This document shows positions 1-12,190 of a DNA stretch of 64,000 nt, one piece after another. Positions within the stretch are counted from its first letter, which is position 1; each line of letters opens with the position of its first letter. This DNA is from Anas platyrhynchos (Eukaryota; Chordata; Aves; Anseriformes; Anatidae): contig NC_092607.1 in the NCBI RefSeq assembly GCF_047663525.1, positions 8,403,001-8,467,000 on the forward strand, given 5' to 3'. Position numbers and translations under genes: made by a program. The notes below the pieces were generated by a model. It saw only the letters and a program-made list of their open reading frames with translations. It had not been told where the DNA came from and made no database searches.

Positions 1-303
1 TTCTCCCAGATGGGTTACTGGATTTTACTCCCTCAACGGTGCCAGCCCCTGTTAATTGAGAGCGCTTTGCAAGGTGCTACAGCATTGCCCAGTGCTTGCA
101 GAGATGAGGCCACACATTGCATACACCCTGTTCCTTGTCCTTTGCTCTTTGACCTTAGCTGGAGTCAGCATGTACAAGAATTTAGGGATTCTTGGGGGAT
201 TACTGTGAGAACCCATGCATTGTCTCCATTTAAGCTGTCACGGGTAGGGTAAGCTCTATTATACGTGTATGAAAATGTAAAGCACTACTTTTCTTTCTGC
301 AAG
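1..303 (+). other. TOP1: TOP1 intron, 3' end
   Basis: Sequence before the first visible exon. It ends in a short pyrimidine tract (ttttctttctgcaag) that gives the acceptor for the exon at 304. No other exon with homology to TOP1 was seen here. The open frame through it is not coding. Confidence 0.8.
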
Positions 304-3300
304 GAAATGACCTCTGAAGAGAAGAGCACTATCACCAACCTCAGCAAGTGTGACTTCACCCACATGAGCCAGTATTTCAAAGCTCAGTCGGAAGCTAGGA
401 AACAGATGTCCAAGGAGGAGAAACAGGTACCAGAGGGAATTCTAGGAGAATTCTTGATGCTTAGCTGGCTTGTAAACACCTTAGTGTAATTGTTCTCTGC
501 CTGCCTTGCCATTTATAAGTCAGTGTTTACTAGCTTTCACACTATTACATTCATGTAATTGTAGAAATCTTCACTCTGCAGCTGAAGTAGTGTAAAGCAC
601 TGTGTTTGCAGCTGAACCTTCATCCTGACTTAAAATGATATTGATCAGGGTTAAGGCTCCTGACCCTGCTTAGGTAAATAAAGAGAATAAGATGTGTTAT
701 GTTTGATGGGACCCTTGGTCCCTAGCCAGTAGTGTCTGCTCAGGTAAGGATAGATTTTTATTTTAAGAGTTCCTTAGGTCTGAAGGGCAAAATGGAGGAT
801 AGTGAAATGGATGCTGCAACAATAGTGGCATAGTAGTGAGTAAGATATATTGAGAAAAAAATATTTTAAATTTGGTCTCCACTTAATGCAGTTTTGTAAT
901 CAAAAATGGAATTTTATTTTCAGTAGCATGGCTGCAGTGGCTTGTGGGCAAAAAAGTAGATTTTGAATGAATGAAATGTACTGCATAAAACTTACTACAA
1001 TAAAAGTTGGAAACTGGCCCCAAATTCTCACTTGATCCTTTCCAACACTACAGTAATTCTCCTTGAATTGTGGGGCCTGGTGGCTTGGAATTACAGTCTT
1101 TGGGGTCAGGAGTCTTGCCAAAGTAGAGAGCCCATGTCATATTGCTGTATCAATTTGATATACATGGGGGAGCCTTTCCCCATTCCCACTCACAGTAACT
1201 ATTGAAGTGGAGAAAAGTGGCTTTTACTGTTAAATTTCTTAGCTTGTGCACCAGTGCTGTCCATGGGACAGATAGTTTATTTTGGGCTGAGATGTTCTTA
1301 TTTTTTGCTACTTTTCCTTCCATGTTATTAGAGTTCAAGCACAGAAGTATGCAGTGAAATCTCAGCGTGATCTTAGGAGGCCATGTTCTGCCTTTGAGAC
1401 CATTTGCTGACACAGACTTCACATGCTTTTAGCAGCAGACTGGAGACATTCCTCTGCCTGCTTTCTGATGCTGAGTTCAGACACAGAAAACTTTTTTTTT
1501 CCCCTATATAAACAACAAGATGTAAAGTCCAGTGGATGTCACGTGCTTGTTCTGGGGCTGAATAGAGATTATAAACCAGCAGTACTGTGGTAAATGGCCT
1601 TTGTAGATGTGGTATGTGGTGGAGGTAAATGCTTCTGTTGTGGCAAAGTAGGGCTGGTGAAGATAAATATTAATCTGTTCCACTCAAATACAGATTTTAG
1701 GAGGGCTTTTTGTACATTCTTTCTTTTTTTTCCTGCTTGTCTTGCTTACCTGCTTATGAATGCTTACCTGAGCAGTCTGCTGCCCTGTGTGTTGGTCCAG
1801 CACTTGGCACAACTGGAGTCTGGCTTTGAGTTGGTCTTCGGTGTTACTGGAGTGCAAATATCAAAATTATTCAGTCTTATTATGTAGAGATGTGTGGTGC
1901 TGGGCATAGTACTTCATCTTTGCTTTTGGCTTTTTCCAGAAAATCAAAGAGGAAAATGAGCGGCTATTGAAGGAATATGGTTACTGTGTGATGGACAACC
2001 ACAAAGAGAGGATTGCGAACTTTAAGATTGAACCTCCAGGTCTCTTCCGAGGTCGTGGGAACCATCCCAAGATGGGCATGTTGAAGAGACGTATCATGCC
2101 AGAAGATATCATCATTAACTGCAGCAAGTAAGCACTGGGTGCTTTGCTTTCTGGTTAGGATAGCTTCTTTTCTAAAATCCGGTAGGGGTTCCTGTGCAAG
2201 CATGTAGAGATACACATGCTGCTTATCTTAGACTTACGTAGATAAGAAACTGCGTCATACAAGCAGAGACTGAACAAGATTATCACAAGCTTCATTTAGA
2301 ACTTTGTCGACACATTTTCTTCCTCGTCCTTGTGTGTTTAAACATTCTTTCCTGCTGCAAATACCTAAAATTAATTTTCTGCTAAGTAGGTTGTTCTGCT
2401 TTGTTAAAGGCTAGAGTTTGGTGGCCTTCTCTTTGGTCCTAAGCATCTTCACTATTGTAGTGTCCACAAATCAAAGTTGGTCCTAGGAGTGTGTTCCCAC
2501 TGATAGCAATTACACTTGATCTTTTGCTACTGTGATTCACTTGATTTCCCACTTGTTGAAATTTGTAATTACTTTGCCTTGGTTTCTTTACCTGTGCTTT
2601 CTTCGTGTGATGGTATTCATTACTTCTCTCAATTTTGAGGCTTAAAAATCTCTTTAAATAGCTTTTTTTGTTGTCCTCTTAACTCTGTGCAGGGATTCCA
2701 AGATTCCTCCCCCTCCACCAGGACACAAATGGAAGGAGGTTCGGCATGATAACAAGGTTACCTGGCTAGTGTCGTGGACTGAGAACATCCAAGGCTCTAT
2801 CAAATACATCATGTTGAACCCCAGCTCAAGAATTAAGGTACAGATTTAGTTAATAATAATACTAAGAAAACACTGGTCATGAAGCAAATGTAGCTGTTGG
2901 CTAGGAGAGTGATAGGAAGTAAGTATCTTGCTATTTCATCCTGTGCTGATTGAATTCATATGAAAGTACACGTGCTTCTGTTCTGCCTTGAAAAAATAGA
3001 ATGCAACTGCTGCACAAGAGAGATGAAATCTGAAAACTCTATACCTATTGAAAAGCAATATTGTGTCATTCCTTGTAGGAATCCTTTACGCTTTATAAGC
3101 TGAAAAGGTGGTAATTCACCCAAGAATGGGCTTGTTCTGGTGAATATTTTATCTACTTTTGGCCCTGATTTGGCCCCTGCCTAATAATCATGTAGTGAAA
3201 TTCTAACCATGGGCTGGTGATTAGTCAGTTCTGAAATGTAAAACATGGCCAGGTTACTGGCTGACAAGACTGATAAGGAGCCCATGGCTGAAGGAAAGCA

Positions 3301-6300
3301 AACCCTGCTGTGGGAGCAAATAAGTGGACAATGGATCAGTTCCATAAAAGAAATGACGAGCCTGTTGAAAGATAAGTAGTCCCCAGTTTTGGGGATAGAA
3401 TTTAAGTTCTTCTCATGAAATCATTTTTTTAAGAGATTTTTTTTCCTGTATTGGAAAGGAGGAGTTTGTCCTACAAGTGTGAGGGAAATCTGTTCCTTGT
3501 TAATTTACGTCTTCTTTTTGCCATGACTTGAACATATAATAATACTGATGAACTGAGCTGGTGGTGTTGCTTGTATGTTTTATGGGTATTTAATTAAACA
3601 GATGAAAGAATCTAAGCGTTATCTGAATAGAGCAGAGGAAACCATTTATATACTGAGAAGCACGGAAGACATAATGTCTCCTTGTGTCTCTATAGTTGCT
3701 TCCGTTCAAGCATTTCATATCATGGAAATCTGAATTGCTTACAGCTGCCTGGCAGCATAGTTTGGAGCTGAGCTGTTTTAGCAGTAAAGTCTCAGTGCTT
3801 TTGTGCAGTGAGACCATTTGCCACTCATACTTGTGAAACCTTGAGAGGCAGATTGGAACTGGTCCTCTGCCTGCTTTCTGATGCTGACTGTATTCCAACT
3901 TTCTCTGCAGGGTGAGAAGGACTGGCAGAAGTACGAGACAGCTCGGAGGTTGAAGAAGTGTGTAGATAAAATCCGAAATCAATATAGAGAAGATTGGAAA
4001 TCCAAAGAGATGAAAGTACGGCAGAGAGCTGTGGCACTGTACTTCATTGATAAAGTAAGGCTCGCTCCCCAGCGCACTCCTCCTACCTTTCCTGTCCTAT
4101 TAGGAATACTCACGACTGCTGTGTGTCTGTTCCTAAAGCAGAATTGAGCCCAGTTACTAAGGTATCCTGAGACTTCCTGGTGGGCAGGAATCCCACCCCT
4201 CTGCTTTTCCTTCCCATTACCTGGAAATCAAGAGCAATAAACTATTGTACTGCCTATGGCTATTTCAGGCAGCATTGTTTTAGCTCAAAATTCACAGCTG
4301 GGTTCCAGAATCTCCCAGTTGGATTACTGGGAACTTTGTGTGGACCTTTTGTCTCCAGCTGTTTCAGTTTTCCTGCTGGGAGTTCTGCTACTTGGTCACC
4401 TCATAGTCACGAGGTTTCATAATTATGCTCAGTTTCACACTGCAGAATAAAGAAAACTGAAGTTGTATTGATTGACTTAACACTATTTGAAGCCAGCTCC
4501 CACAGAGCTGTTGCCCTGCTATGTTTGATTTTGACCAACCAAATTAACGGTTTGTGTTCAGAATGGTTTGATGTAAATAGGGGAACTTTGATTTGAATAA
4601 TTGTGGTTTCATACGAATGCTTAAGGTTTTCTTCAAAAATCAGAAATTGGTTTAGCCACTACAGTTACAACATATTTTTATGCAGCCAAATGTAGCTTTT
4701 AGATTACTTAAGTACCCTGAAGAAAGTGTCATGTATGTTGTTTAAAATGTGTTTCTTTAGCATACTGTGAAGAGTAAGATGTATACCTAATGAACTTTCT
4801 GATTTTGTATCAGGTTGAATTCACTTGGAAGTCAGTCTAATATTTTAAAAAACACCAAACATTTTGAAATGAACTTTGTTAGTTGATCAGAACTACCTTA
4901 TAATTTGAGTTAGTTAATGTGAGAAAGCTGGTAAAACATCTTGCTTTAATCTTCCATTTTAAAACGAAGGTAATTTGGTAGATTGATAAAAGACTTTTGG
5001 CGTTAGTGTAGGGTTAGTTAAAATATTTAAAGGCAACCTAGGGAGTTTCAGAGAATTTTGTTTTGTCCCTTCAAAAGCATATTTCTCCCTCTTCTACTGT
5101 GGGCACCCCTGATTTGTAGGCCCATGTCTGAAAGTTTCTAGTATCTATCCACGACTGAGATAGTCTGAAATGCTTACCTCGCTTGTCTTGGTGTAAATGC
5201 AGCTTGCTCTGAGAGCTGGAAATGAAAAAGAAGAAGGAGAGACAGCTGACACCGTGGGCTGCTGCTCTCTGAGAGTAGAACATATCAAGCTGCATCCTGA
5301 ACTGGATGGCCAGGAATACGTGGTTGAGTTTGACTTCCTCGGAAAAGACTCCATCCGATACTACAACAAAGTCCCTGTGGAGAAGAGGGTAAGGCACCTC
5401 CACGAACACATACACAGTCTGAAATGCAGAAAAATCTGGTCAACGCAGTCTTAGTGGCAATAAGAGAGTACTTTGTCACTGGTCAGAAGGCAAGTCAGTT
5501 AATGTCCCTCCCTTCTTACTGGTTGTGCCTTGGAAAGGGAGAAGGCTTACGCACTGATACTTCTGGTCTGTGTACATGGGTACCTACCAACCAAGACTTC
5601 TTTCTTAGATAGTGTCATTTTCTTTATTCCCGTCACCCACCAATTACTAATCTGTTGCGATTTTGCCATTATTCCAGAACAAATCCCCATAAAGCAACGT
5701 GAACTGGAGGGCACTGTCCAAAAAGGCTGCTTTTGTGGGTATAACCAGGCTTCTCACCTCACCCACACCTCTGCAGTTAGCACAGCATGTTAGATAACAC
5801 ATGTGCAATACTGTGGTAATTGTAATGACAAAGAGCCAGAAGTGTCAACCTCTTGGCAAATGAAATGCCGGGGGGGGGAGATAAACTATAGTGCTATAGG
5901 AATCTAGAATTCTTATTTCTTTGTTTAAAGAAAAAAAAAAAAAAACATTTTTAAGTTTAAATTTATTTAGCGTTGATCTCTCTTGGTGTCTTTTCTTTAA
6001 TGCTTGTAATGGGGAATTGATTATTTTGGAACTAGAAATCTTTCTGCATAAGGTATCTATACTAGGGATTTGGAGTACGCAGAGCTGGGATTTGTGGTCT
6101 CTGTGTAATCAAAAAGGTTTTGATTATTTCTCTGCCCCAGTGAGACTTGTTTGGGATGGACTTGTATGAAACATTTAATACAGTAATGAGAAGGGCTGCG
6201 TTTTGGTAGCTTGAACTCCATGGGAAATTGCTCAGGGGTCTCTTTGGTCGGAATAATCATGGAGAGTGAGGGGAGTAAGTGGTAGTTTTGGAGTCTCTTT

Positions 6301-9300
6301 CTCTGTTAGGTAGCTAAGCCAGAGCAGAGTCGAGTCTTCTGAAATATGGATCTAAAGAATGAGCATAAAGGACATCAAACGCTCAGGACTCAGGATCACT
6401 GGGGAAGAACTTTAAACACAAGTGTCTTAAGAGATTGGCCTTTGCCCATTGGGAAGTAATGTCCAGCATCATCGGTGTTGCCTGAAAACAGTTTAAGTGG
6501 TGTCTCGGCAGTGTTGCTTCTACCCAGCACTGTTCAGTCCCAGTGCCTTAACATGAACGTTTTGTCTTCTTGCAGGTTTTTAAGAATCTCCAGTTGTTCA
6601 TGGAGAACAAGCAGCCTGAGGATGACCTCTTCGACCGCCTCAATGTAAGCACGTAGTTACTGGTGAGGAATGGTGGTAGAGCACCAGGCTCACTCCGCAC
6701 CAGGCAATAACAGCTGCTCTGTTCCAAAAATGGTTTCAGTGGCAGGTTTTGTTTCTCTTTTATTTCAGAGCTGTCCTGGGTGACCTGAGTGAAAGACACA
6801 CACCTGAGTGAGAGTCTCTCTCAATCTGGTGTCTGTATTGCTCACTGTGCGTGCAGGTTCCTGAACTGATGGGCTTTGGCCCTGTGGAGCTTGGCTGGCT
6901 CTGACATGGGAAGGTTTTTTCAAAATTCAGAAAAGATGATTGTGAGTTGACAGATTTTCAAATGCCATCCCTGATTGCACATTTGGCACTGTGGGAGCAC
7001 TGTGGTGGTTTAAGTACCTTCCCTGGGATGGGACAGGCATGTCCCTATCTACTGGGAGCCAAAACCTCCACAATGAAGAAAATTTGACTGTTTATGATAC
7101 TTGATCCTGGTCTAATACTTGCTGGTTCTTTATTCACTTTTCCTGGGGTTTCAGTGAAGTTTTGGCCATTGGGTGTCAGGTCTGAGTCCCCTAGTTAGGT
7201 TTTGGCTGTGAACCGTGTGTCTTCATTAGCAGTGTGTCCAGAGGTTTCACAACTGAAGTCAATTCTAATGCTGTCATCTTTTTTCTGCTTCTTTAGACCA
7301 GTATCTTAAATAAACATCTTCAAGACCTTATGGAGGGACTGACAGCCAAGGTATTCCGTACTTACAACGCCTCCATCACGCTACAGCAGCAGCTCAAGGA
7401 GCTCACTAATCGTAAGTCCTGTCCTTGCAACTGTGAGGAGAACAGCTCCCATTGTGCAATCCAGACCTGCCTTCCTCAGCTTAACCTTCTATCTGCATAT
7501 CACCGCCTGGTTGCAGTTCTCCCAGTGTAAATGTCAAACAGCTGAAGTCTGACCAAAAATCTGCTGCCAATCTTTTTGGGGTAGCTGAGTAGCCCAGCAC
7601 TGGGGCAGTGCAAAGCTCATCTGTGAGCATACTGTGGTTCGCCTGCCAAGATATGCCTGGCTTTTACCAAATCTTTCACTTGTTTCCTCTTAGCTGTAAA
7701 AGGCTGTATGTGGCAGGCAAGGCAGATACATCTGCAACAGCCCAGTGTTTCTTGGTTGCTCATTAACCAAGCTATGCTGAGCACAGCTCACTTGCACTTC
7801 AACAGCTTTACGAAATGGACACATTTGGAGGAAACTGAAGTCCAACAGCATCTTGAGCACTATGGTCATGCTGCCCTCTTCTCACTCTGAGCATGGATGT
7901 GCTTCCCCTGCCTCCTGAGTGGCAGATGTCTTTGTTGCTATTGATGGAACCAGCACAGAAAGTTAGGGTTTGGGATGGAAATGATCAGGCTCTTAGCACT
8001 GTGGTTAGAGGCGTGTTGAGACGGTTCCATCGGAGAGCGAGGTCACTTCTGCAGTGACTGTGCGCTTGCAGGGGTGGTGGGGTGCTGGCTGGGACTCCTT
8101 GGCCCTGGAGAATACCGGTTGTTCACCACTTTCTTGTACTTTGCAGCGGATGATAACATCCCAGCGAAGATCCTTTCCTATAACCGTGCCAACAGAGCGG
8201 TTGCCATTTTGTGTAACCACCAGAGGGCTCCGCCGAAGACCTTCGAGAAGTCCATGATGAACCTTCAGAGCAAGGTACTCTGAGTTGCTGCATCTCACAA
8301 GTCATGTTTCCTTTCAGATGGGGAAAAATGGAAGCAGAGCCTGCTCTCCCCTGTCAGGAAATGATTAGTGTTGCATCAGAGATGGGCCTGCTGGAAGAGG
8401 CAGACTCTAGAAGCACAATATTGAGCTGAAAGGACCACACTTTAGTTAGGCATCTTTTACTTGTAAAGACCAAGACCGGACCCTTTATCTGCCCTTCATC
8501 ACATAGCTGTGTTCTGCTGCCATCAAAATTTCAGGGCAGCAGCCCAGCTCTGATCTGCGTCCCCTAAATGGCCCAGAGTGGACATTTGTTCCTACTGCGT
8601 GAATCCCAGCCCCCTGTCAGTGCAGGCTGTGTACGTGGCGCGTTACGCCCCTCTGACCTGACCTCTTCCTTTGCAGATTGTTTCTGGTGAAGGCCATGAG
8701 GTCCAAAGGGGTTAGGTCTGTTCCTGGTCTGGTGTTAGAATAACCTTCACATAAGGACTTCTGGTTTGGCACTGCAGTGACCCCTGCTTCTGTAACACCT
8801 AACATGGCTGCCTTCACCCTAGATCTTAGAGCCTGGGGAGTGGTTGAAGGGGCTGAAAAATGCTAAATCTCCCTGAATTCTGAACTTACCAGAGGAGAGC
8901 TGCCTGAAGCCTTAACAGTTTTCAGCCTGTAGGATTTGATGGCAAGAACCCATCCCTGCTGAGGGAACAAGGATCATCCTTCTGTGGTGCCATCAGAGCT
9001 GGTACTGGTGGGACACGCTGGAGACACACTTGGGTGTAGCTGTGTGAGAAAGCTTCCAGTAGCTTTCTGTCAGCACCACCTTGTCTTTGGCCCTGTTTTG
9101 GGGGAACACAATACTAGGGCCCTGTTTTCTGAGGGGAACTTTTCACCATGATAGGACTTGCAGCAAACTGAAAGGCTAGGCACTCAATTGTGCTGCAGAA
9201 CTGGGTCTGAGCGCTGATAAATTCTGACAGTGCTCACAAACTCACTCCCTTGGTCATGCTGTCCAGGGGTGACCGCCACAGTTGTCTGCAGCTTGTTCAC

Positions 9301-10852
9301 AGTGCTGCCCTCTGGTTTTGCCTCTCCTAGATCGATGCCAAGAAGGAGCAGTTAGCTGATGCCAGGAGAGAACTGAAAAGCGCCAAAGCTGATGCCAAGG
9401 TCCGGAGGGATGAGAAGTCTAAAAAGTAAGGCTGGTGTTACGAGGCTGTGCAATGCTCCCAGTACTTTGAGCTCCCAATGGGTGTTTCAGCCCTGTGTTC
9501 TGTTTCCCCAGCCTGTGATCCGGGAGATCTGGGAAGACTTTCTCAAGCTTTCTTGTCCCCTCTTTCTTCTGTGCATGAAGAAATGGCCTTCAAGCTGAGG
9601 AGCATAGGGTGTCCTGACACCACGGTTCCTGATGTGGCCACTAGCGTTAGTCTGCACTGTGTCCCTGAGCACCCGCCAGTGCCACAGTAGCCACCCTGCT
9701 GCCCAGGACCAAGCAAAGTAATGGATCGAGCGTGCAACATTGCCATCTTTAAGGGGAGCCAGGAGTTACCCACTTGCAAATGCACTTTCCTGGATCCTGC
9801 TCTGCTCTGTTGGAAGCTCACAGTGCAGATATTGTGCGCGCTCTGTGGAATAGTCACAGGGGTCCTGAGTTAAAGGGAGTTCTGAAGGCAGAATCTCTGT
9901 GTGACTTTTAGAGAGGGAAAGTTGGGCTGGGTTTAAAGCGGGCGTAGTGTCAGTATAGTTGAGGCTGTTGCTTCCAACCCTTTAAAGCAAAACTGCTGCT
10001 TAGGATTTCTGCGCTGCCTCTTTGAAAACATCTGTTCTTAATTGCATGTGCTGATTGTTTTGTGTCACTATCTTTGCTGACACAACTGCCTTTTGAGGCT
10101 GGTGGCATTGCTTACCTTGAGCAGGGTCCCTTTGCCTTCCTGCAGCGCTGCTGTCTAAAGCCCAGTAGGGCATCAGGTATTAAATATTTTTCCTCCCTCA
10201 CCCCAGGACAGTGGAGAGCAAGAAGAAAGCAGTGCAGAGGATTGAGGAGCAGCTGATGAAGCTGGAGGTTCAGGCTACAGATAGGGAGGAGAACAAGCAG
10301 ATTGCCTTGGGCACCTCCAAACTCAACTATCTGGATCCCAGGATCTCTGTTGCTTGGTAAGTTCTGCCCTGGGCGGTGCTGGAGGGAACCGCTCCTTCCC
10401 CTGTGTGCAGTCCCACAGGTGGGAGACAAGGGCTGTGGCTGAGAGCAGTGCCCCCATGCACAGAGAGACAGACCTCTCTGGCCTTCCCTTACATGCTAAA
10501 ATGGTTTGGGGAAGCTTTAAACGAATTTCTTGGGGCAGCTGCCACGTGCCAGCACTGCACTGGGAGGTGGTGGGTCAGTGAAGCTGCAGGGTGTGCTGCT
10601 GGGAGGCTGCTCCTGCTCAGCTGGGCGGTTTGCCTCGCAGTGAAGCAGAGCTAGGAAGGTGCTGGGGGGGAAGCAGAGCAGCTCTGCTGCGCCACGAGGG
10701 GTTGGGAGCCTGTGTTGTGCTCACTCTAACAGCATCTCCTCTTCTGCAGGTGTAAGAAGTGGGGAATTCCTATAGAGAAGATATATAACAAAACCCAGCG
10801 AGAGAAATTCGCCTGGGCTATCGACATGGCAGAGGAAGACTATGAGTTTTAA
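304..10852 (+). CDS. TOP1: DNA topoisomerase I (type IB), 3' part of gene, 11 coding exons
   Basis: Nuclear enzyme that nicks one DNA strand through a 3'-phosphotyrosine, lets it rotate and reseals it. Exons: 304-426, 1940-2127, 2693-2837, 3911-4054, 5203-5388, 6576-6644, 7297-7411, 8147-8274, 9331-9425, 10207-10356, 10750-10852. All donors are GT, all acceptors AG and all phases join, giving 481 residues plus TAA, equivalent to human 285-765 without indels. The catalytic pentad is complete: Arg488 (5212-5214), Lys532 (5344-5346), Arg590 (7357-7359), His632 (8218-8220) and Tyr723 (10328-10330). Residues linked to camptothecin sensitivity (Phe361, Gly363, Arg364, Asn722) are also kept. The N-terminal domain and first part of the core lie upstream of the window. 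The vertebrate nuclear paralogue is preferred to mitochondrial TOP1MT because of the near-identical sequence and the PLCG1 neighbour. Confidence 0.97.
1450..1474 (+). repeat. 25-bp repeat, copy 1 (TOP1 intron)
   Basis: The 25 bases starting tcctctgcctgctttctg recur exactly at 3863-3887 in another TOP1 intron. Just upstream both copies carry a similar gcaga(c/t)tgga segment, suggesting two decayed copies of one interspersed element rather than chance. The family was not recognised. Confidence 0.6.
3863..3887 (+). repeat. 25-bp repeat, copy 2 (TOP1 intron)
   Basis: Exact match to 1450-1474 in the same orientation. It lies 23 bp before the acceptor of the exon at 3911, so it overlaps the likely branch-point region of that intron. 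Confidence 0.6.
8230..10297 (+). other. TOP1: TOP1 linker coiled-coil exons
   Basis: Human-equivalent residues 636-712, a charged Lys/Glu/Ala-rich stretch ([18 protein letters not shown], then [19 protein letters not shown]) spread over the end of exon 8147-8274, exon 9331-9425 and most of exon 10207-10356. In human TOP1 this forms the antiparallel coiled-coil linker that controls strand rotation. The part around the 9425/10207 junction ([10 protein letters not shown]) differs most from human, as expected for this flexible turn. Confidence 0.85.
10298..10852 (+). other. TOP1: TOP1 C-terminal catalytic domain exons
   Basis: Human-equivalent residues 713-765, carrying the active-site tyrosine in [10 protein letters not shown] (Tyr codon 10328-10330) and ending [10 protein letters not shown] then TAA at 10850-10852. 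A Trp codon is split across the last intron (TG | G), confirming the 10356/10750 junction. Confidence 0.92.
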
Positions 10853-11884
10853 CCTGTTTTTAATGAGCTGAATGTTATGGGGGAAAGAAAAAAAAAAAAG
10901 GGGGAGTAGCCTGGTTTTTAGGAAGATTGATAAACTGTGAGCCTTACTTGTCCTTGGATATACTGGGGAAGGGGGAGGAAAGGGGCAAGTGAGCATCAGA
11001 TAAAACAGCCAACATCTTGTAGAAAGCATAACCTGGAAATATCCTAAAGGAGCTGAGCCAGTTGTCCTATGGACAACTTATTTAAAAATGTTTCAGAGAT
11101 CCAAATTCTAGCTGTCTGGTTTGTGTGGTTTTTCTCTTGAGGCAGAGCAAGTGGATGGGGGATTTGTCAACCTTCCGCCAGGCAAATTCACCATCACACT
11201 GAGAGCGTGGGAATCTTTAGCTACTGTATACAAAATCCAATTATATTGGTGCGTTTTTACAGTTAGGGTTTTGCAATAACTTCTATATTTTAATAGAAAA
11301 TGGACTCCTTAACCCCTGCCCTTCCCCTCCCCCTCCCGCCCCATTTCAGAATTTAACAAAAAAAAAACAAAAAAACAAAATGTAAGAAACCCAACGCACC
11401 TGTTACAGCTGTCACTAACAGTCATGGAAATACCCAATTTTTTTTTAAATTGTCACTTGAAACAGTCGTGGCATCGGAACATGAATTCCAAATATCCACC
11501 GCATTTGTTCAAAGCAAAGCGTGATGGGAAATCGGCCTCCTGACTTTTGAGTGTTCCTTTTTTTTTTAAATGTGAATTTTTATTTCTTTTAATTATTTTA
11601 AAATATTTAAACTGTCTTTTCTTGATCTTAAAGATCGTGTAGATTGGGGGAGCGGGTGGGGGGGGCCGCGTGATAGGGAGATGTGTGTGAAATCTGAGGA
11701 CAAGTGAAATCTGCAACAAATGACATTCCTATCACCCTTTGTTCTGAGCACGCTCTGTACACTTCAAGAATATCTACTTTTTAGGTTTGTCAGACTGTTT
11801 TACCTTTTTCCCCCTTTTTTTCTAAGCCCCACTCCCCTCTTTTACTTGAAAGATTTTATTGTGTAAAAAGAAGTTTCACAGGTC

Positions 11885-11890
11885 AATAAA
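11885..11890 (+). terminator. TOP1: Possible proximal poly(A) signal of TOP1
   Basis: AATAAA inside the 3'UTR. It is followed by an A-rich rather than a GT-rich stretch, so it may be a weak or alternative site, giving a 3'UTR about 280 bases shorter. Confidence 0.4.
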
Positions 11891-12160
11891 TTTCGAGGGA
11901 AATGAGCATCGGTCCAAAAAAAAAAAGGAAAATAATTAAGATTTTAGGGCTTTTATTTTTTTCTTTTGTAATTGTGTAAAAAAATTTTAAAAAATTAAAA
12001 AGCAGAATTTTAATGTGAAACCTTTTTTTGCTATAATCATTAGTTTTAGAGGCATTGTTAGCGTAGTGTGTGTGCGAAGACCATTTCCTGCAGCCTTTCC
12101 TCAACAAGTATCTTCTATTTTTATCATGAATTCCCTTTTAATCAACTGTAGGTTATTTAA

Positions 12161-12166
12161 AATAAA
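12161..12166 (+). terminator. TOP1: Main poly(A) signal of TOP1
   Basis: AATAAA followed 15-45 bases later by a GT-rich element (tgagtgttggcgtccgtgtg). Base composition changes sharply from AT-rich to GC-rich just after it, consistent with the end of the transcript. Confidence 0.8.
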
Positions 12167-12190
12167 TTCCTACAACTTAACTGAGTGTTG

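Larger units (their letters stand above)
304..8229 (+). other. TOP1: TOP1 core domain exons (part)
   Basis: These exons encode the DNA clamp of topoisomerase I from human-equivalent residue 285 to 635. Visible blocks are the lip region [13 protein letters not shown] in exon 1940-2127, the [13 protein letters not shown] block in 2693-2837, [17 protein letters not shown] with Arg488 in 5203-5388, and the CNHQRAPPK block with His632 in 8147-8274. Four of the five catalytic residues lie here. Domain limits are taken from the human structure, not seen directly. Confidence 0.9.
427..10749 (+). other. TOP1: TOP1 introns within the window
   Basis: Ten introns: 427-1939, 2128-2692, 2838-3910, 4055-5202, 5389-6575, 6645-7296, 7412-8146, 8275-9330, 9426-10206, 10357-10749. 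The first five are AT-rich; later ones are closer to balanced. All start with U2-type GT donors (mostly GTAAGN; GTAC in three). I saw no intact transposon, snoRNA or miRNA hairpin that I could defend, only short homopolymers and one 25-bp repeat shared by two introns, listed separately. Confidence 0.75.
10853..12190 (+). other. TOP1: TOP1 3'UTR
   Basis: About 1.3 kb of AU-rich sequence following the stop codon, with A-runs, T-runs and C-rich pyrimidine patches (11,310-11,345; 11,805-11,845). It ends shortly after the AATAAA at 12161-12166, where a GT-rich stretch begins. The start is certain from the stop codon; the end is predicted from the signal. Confidence 0.8.
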
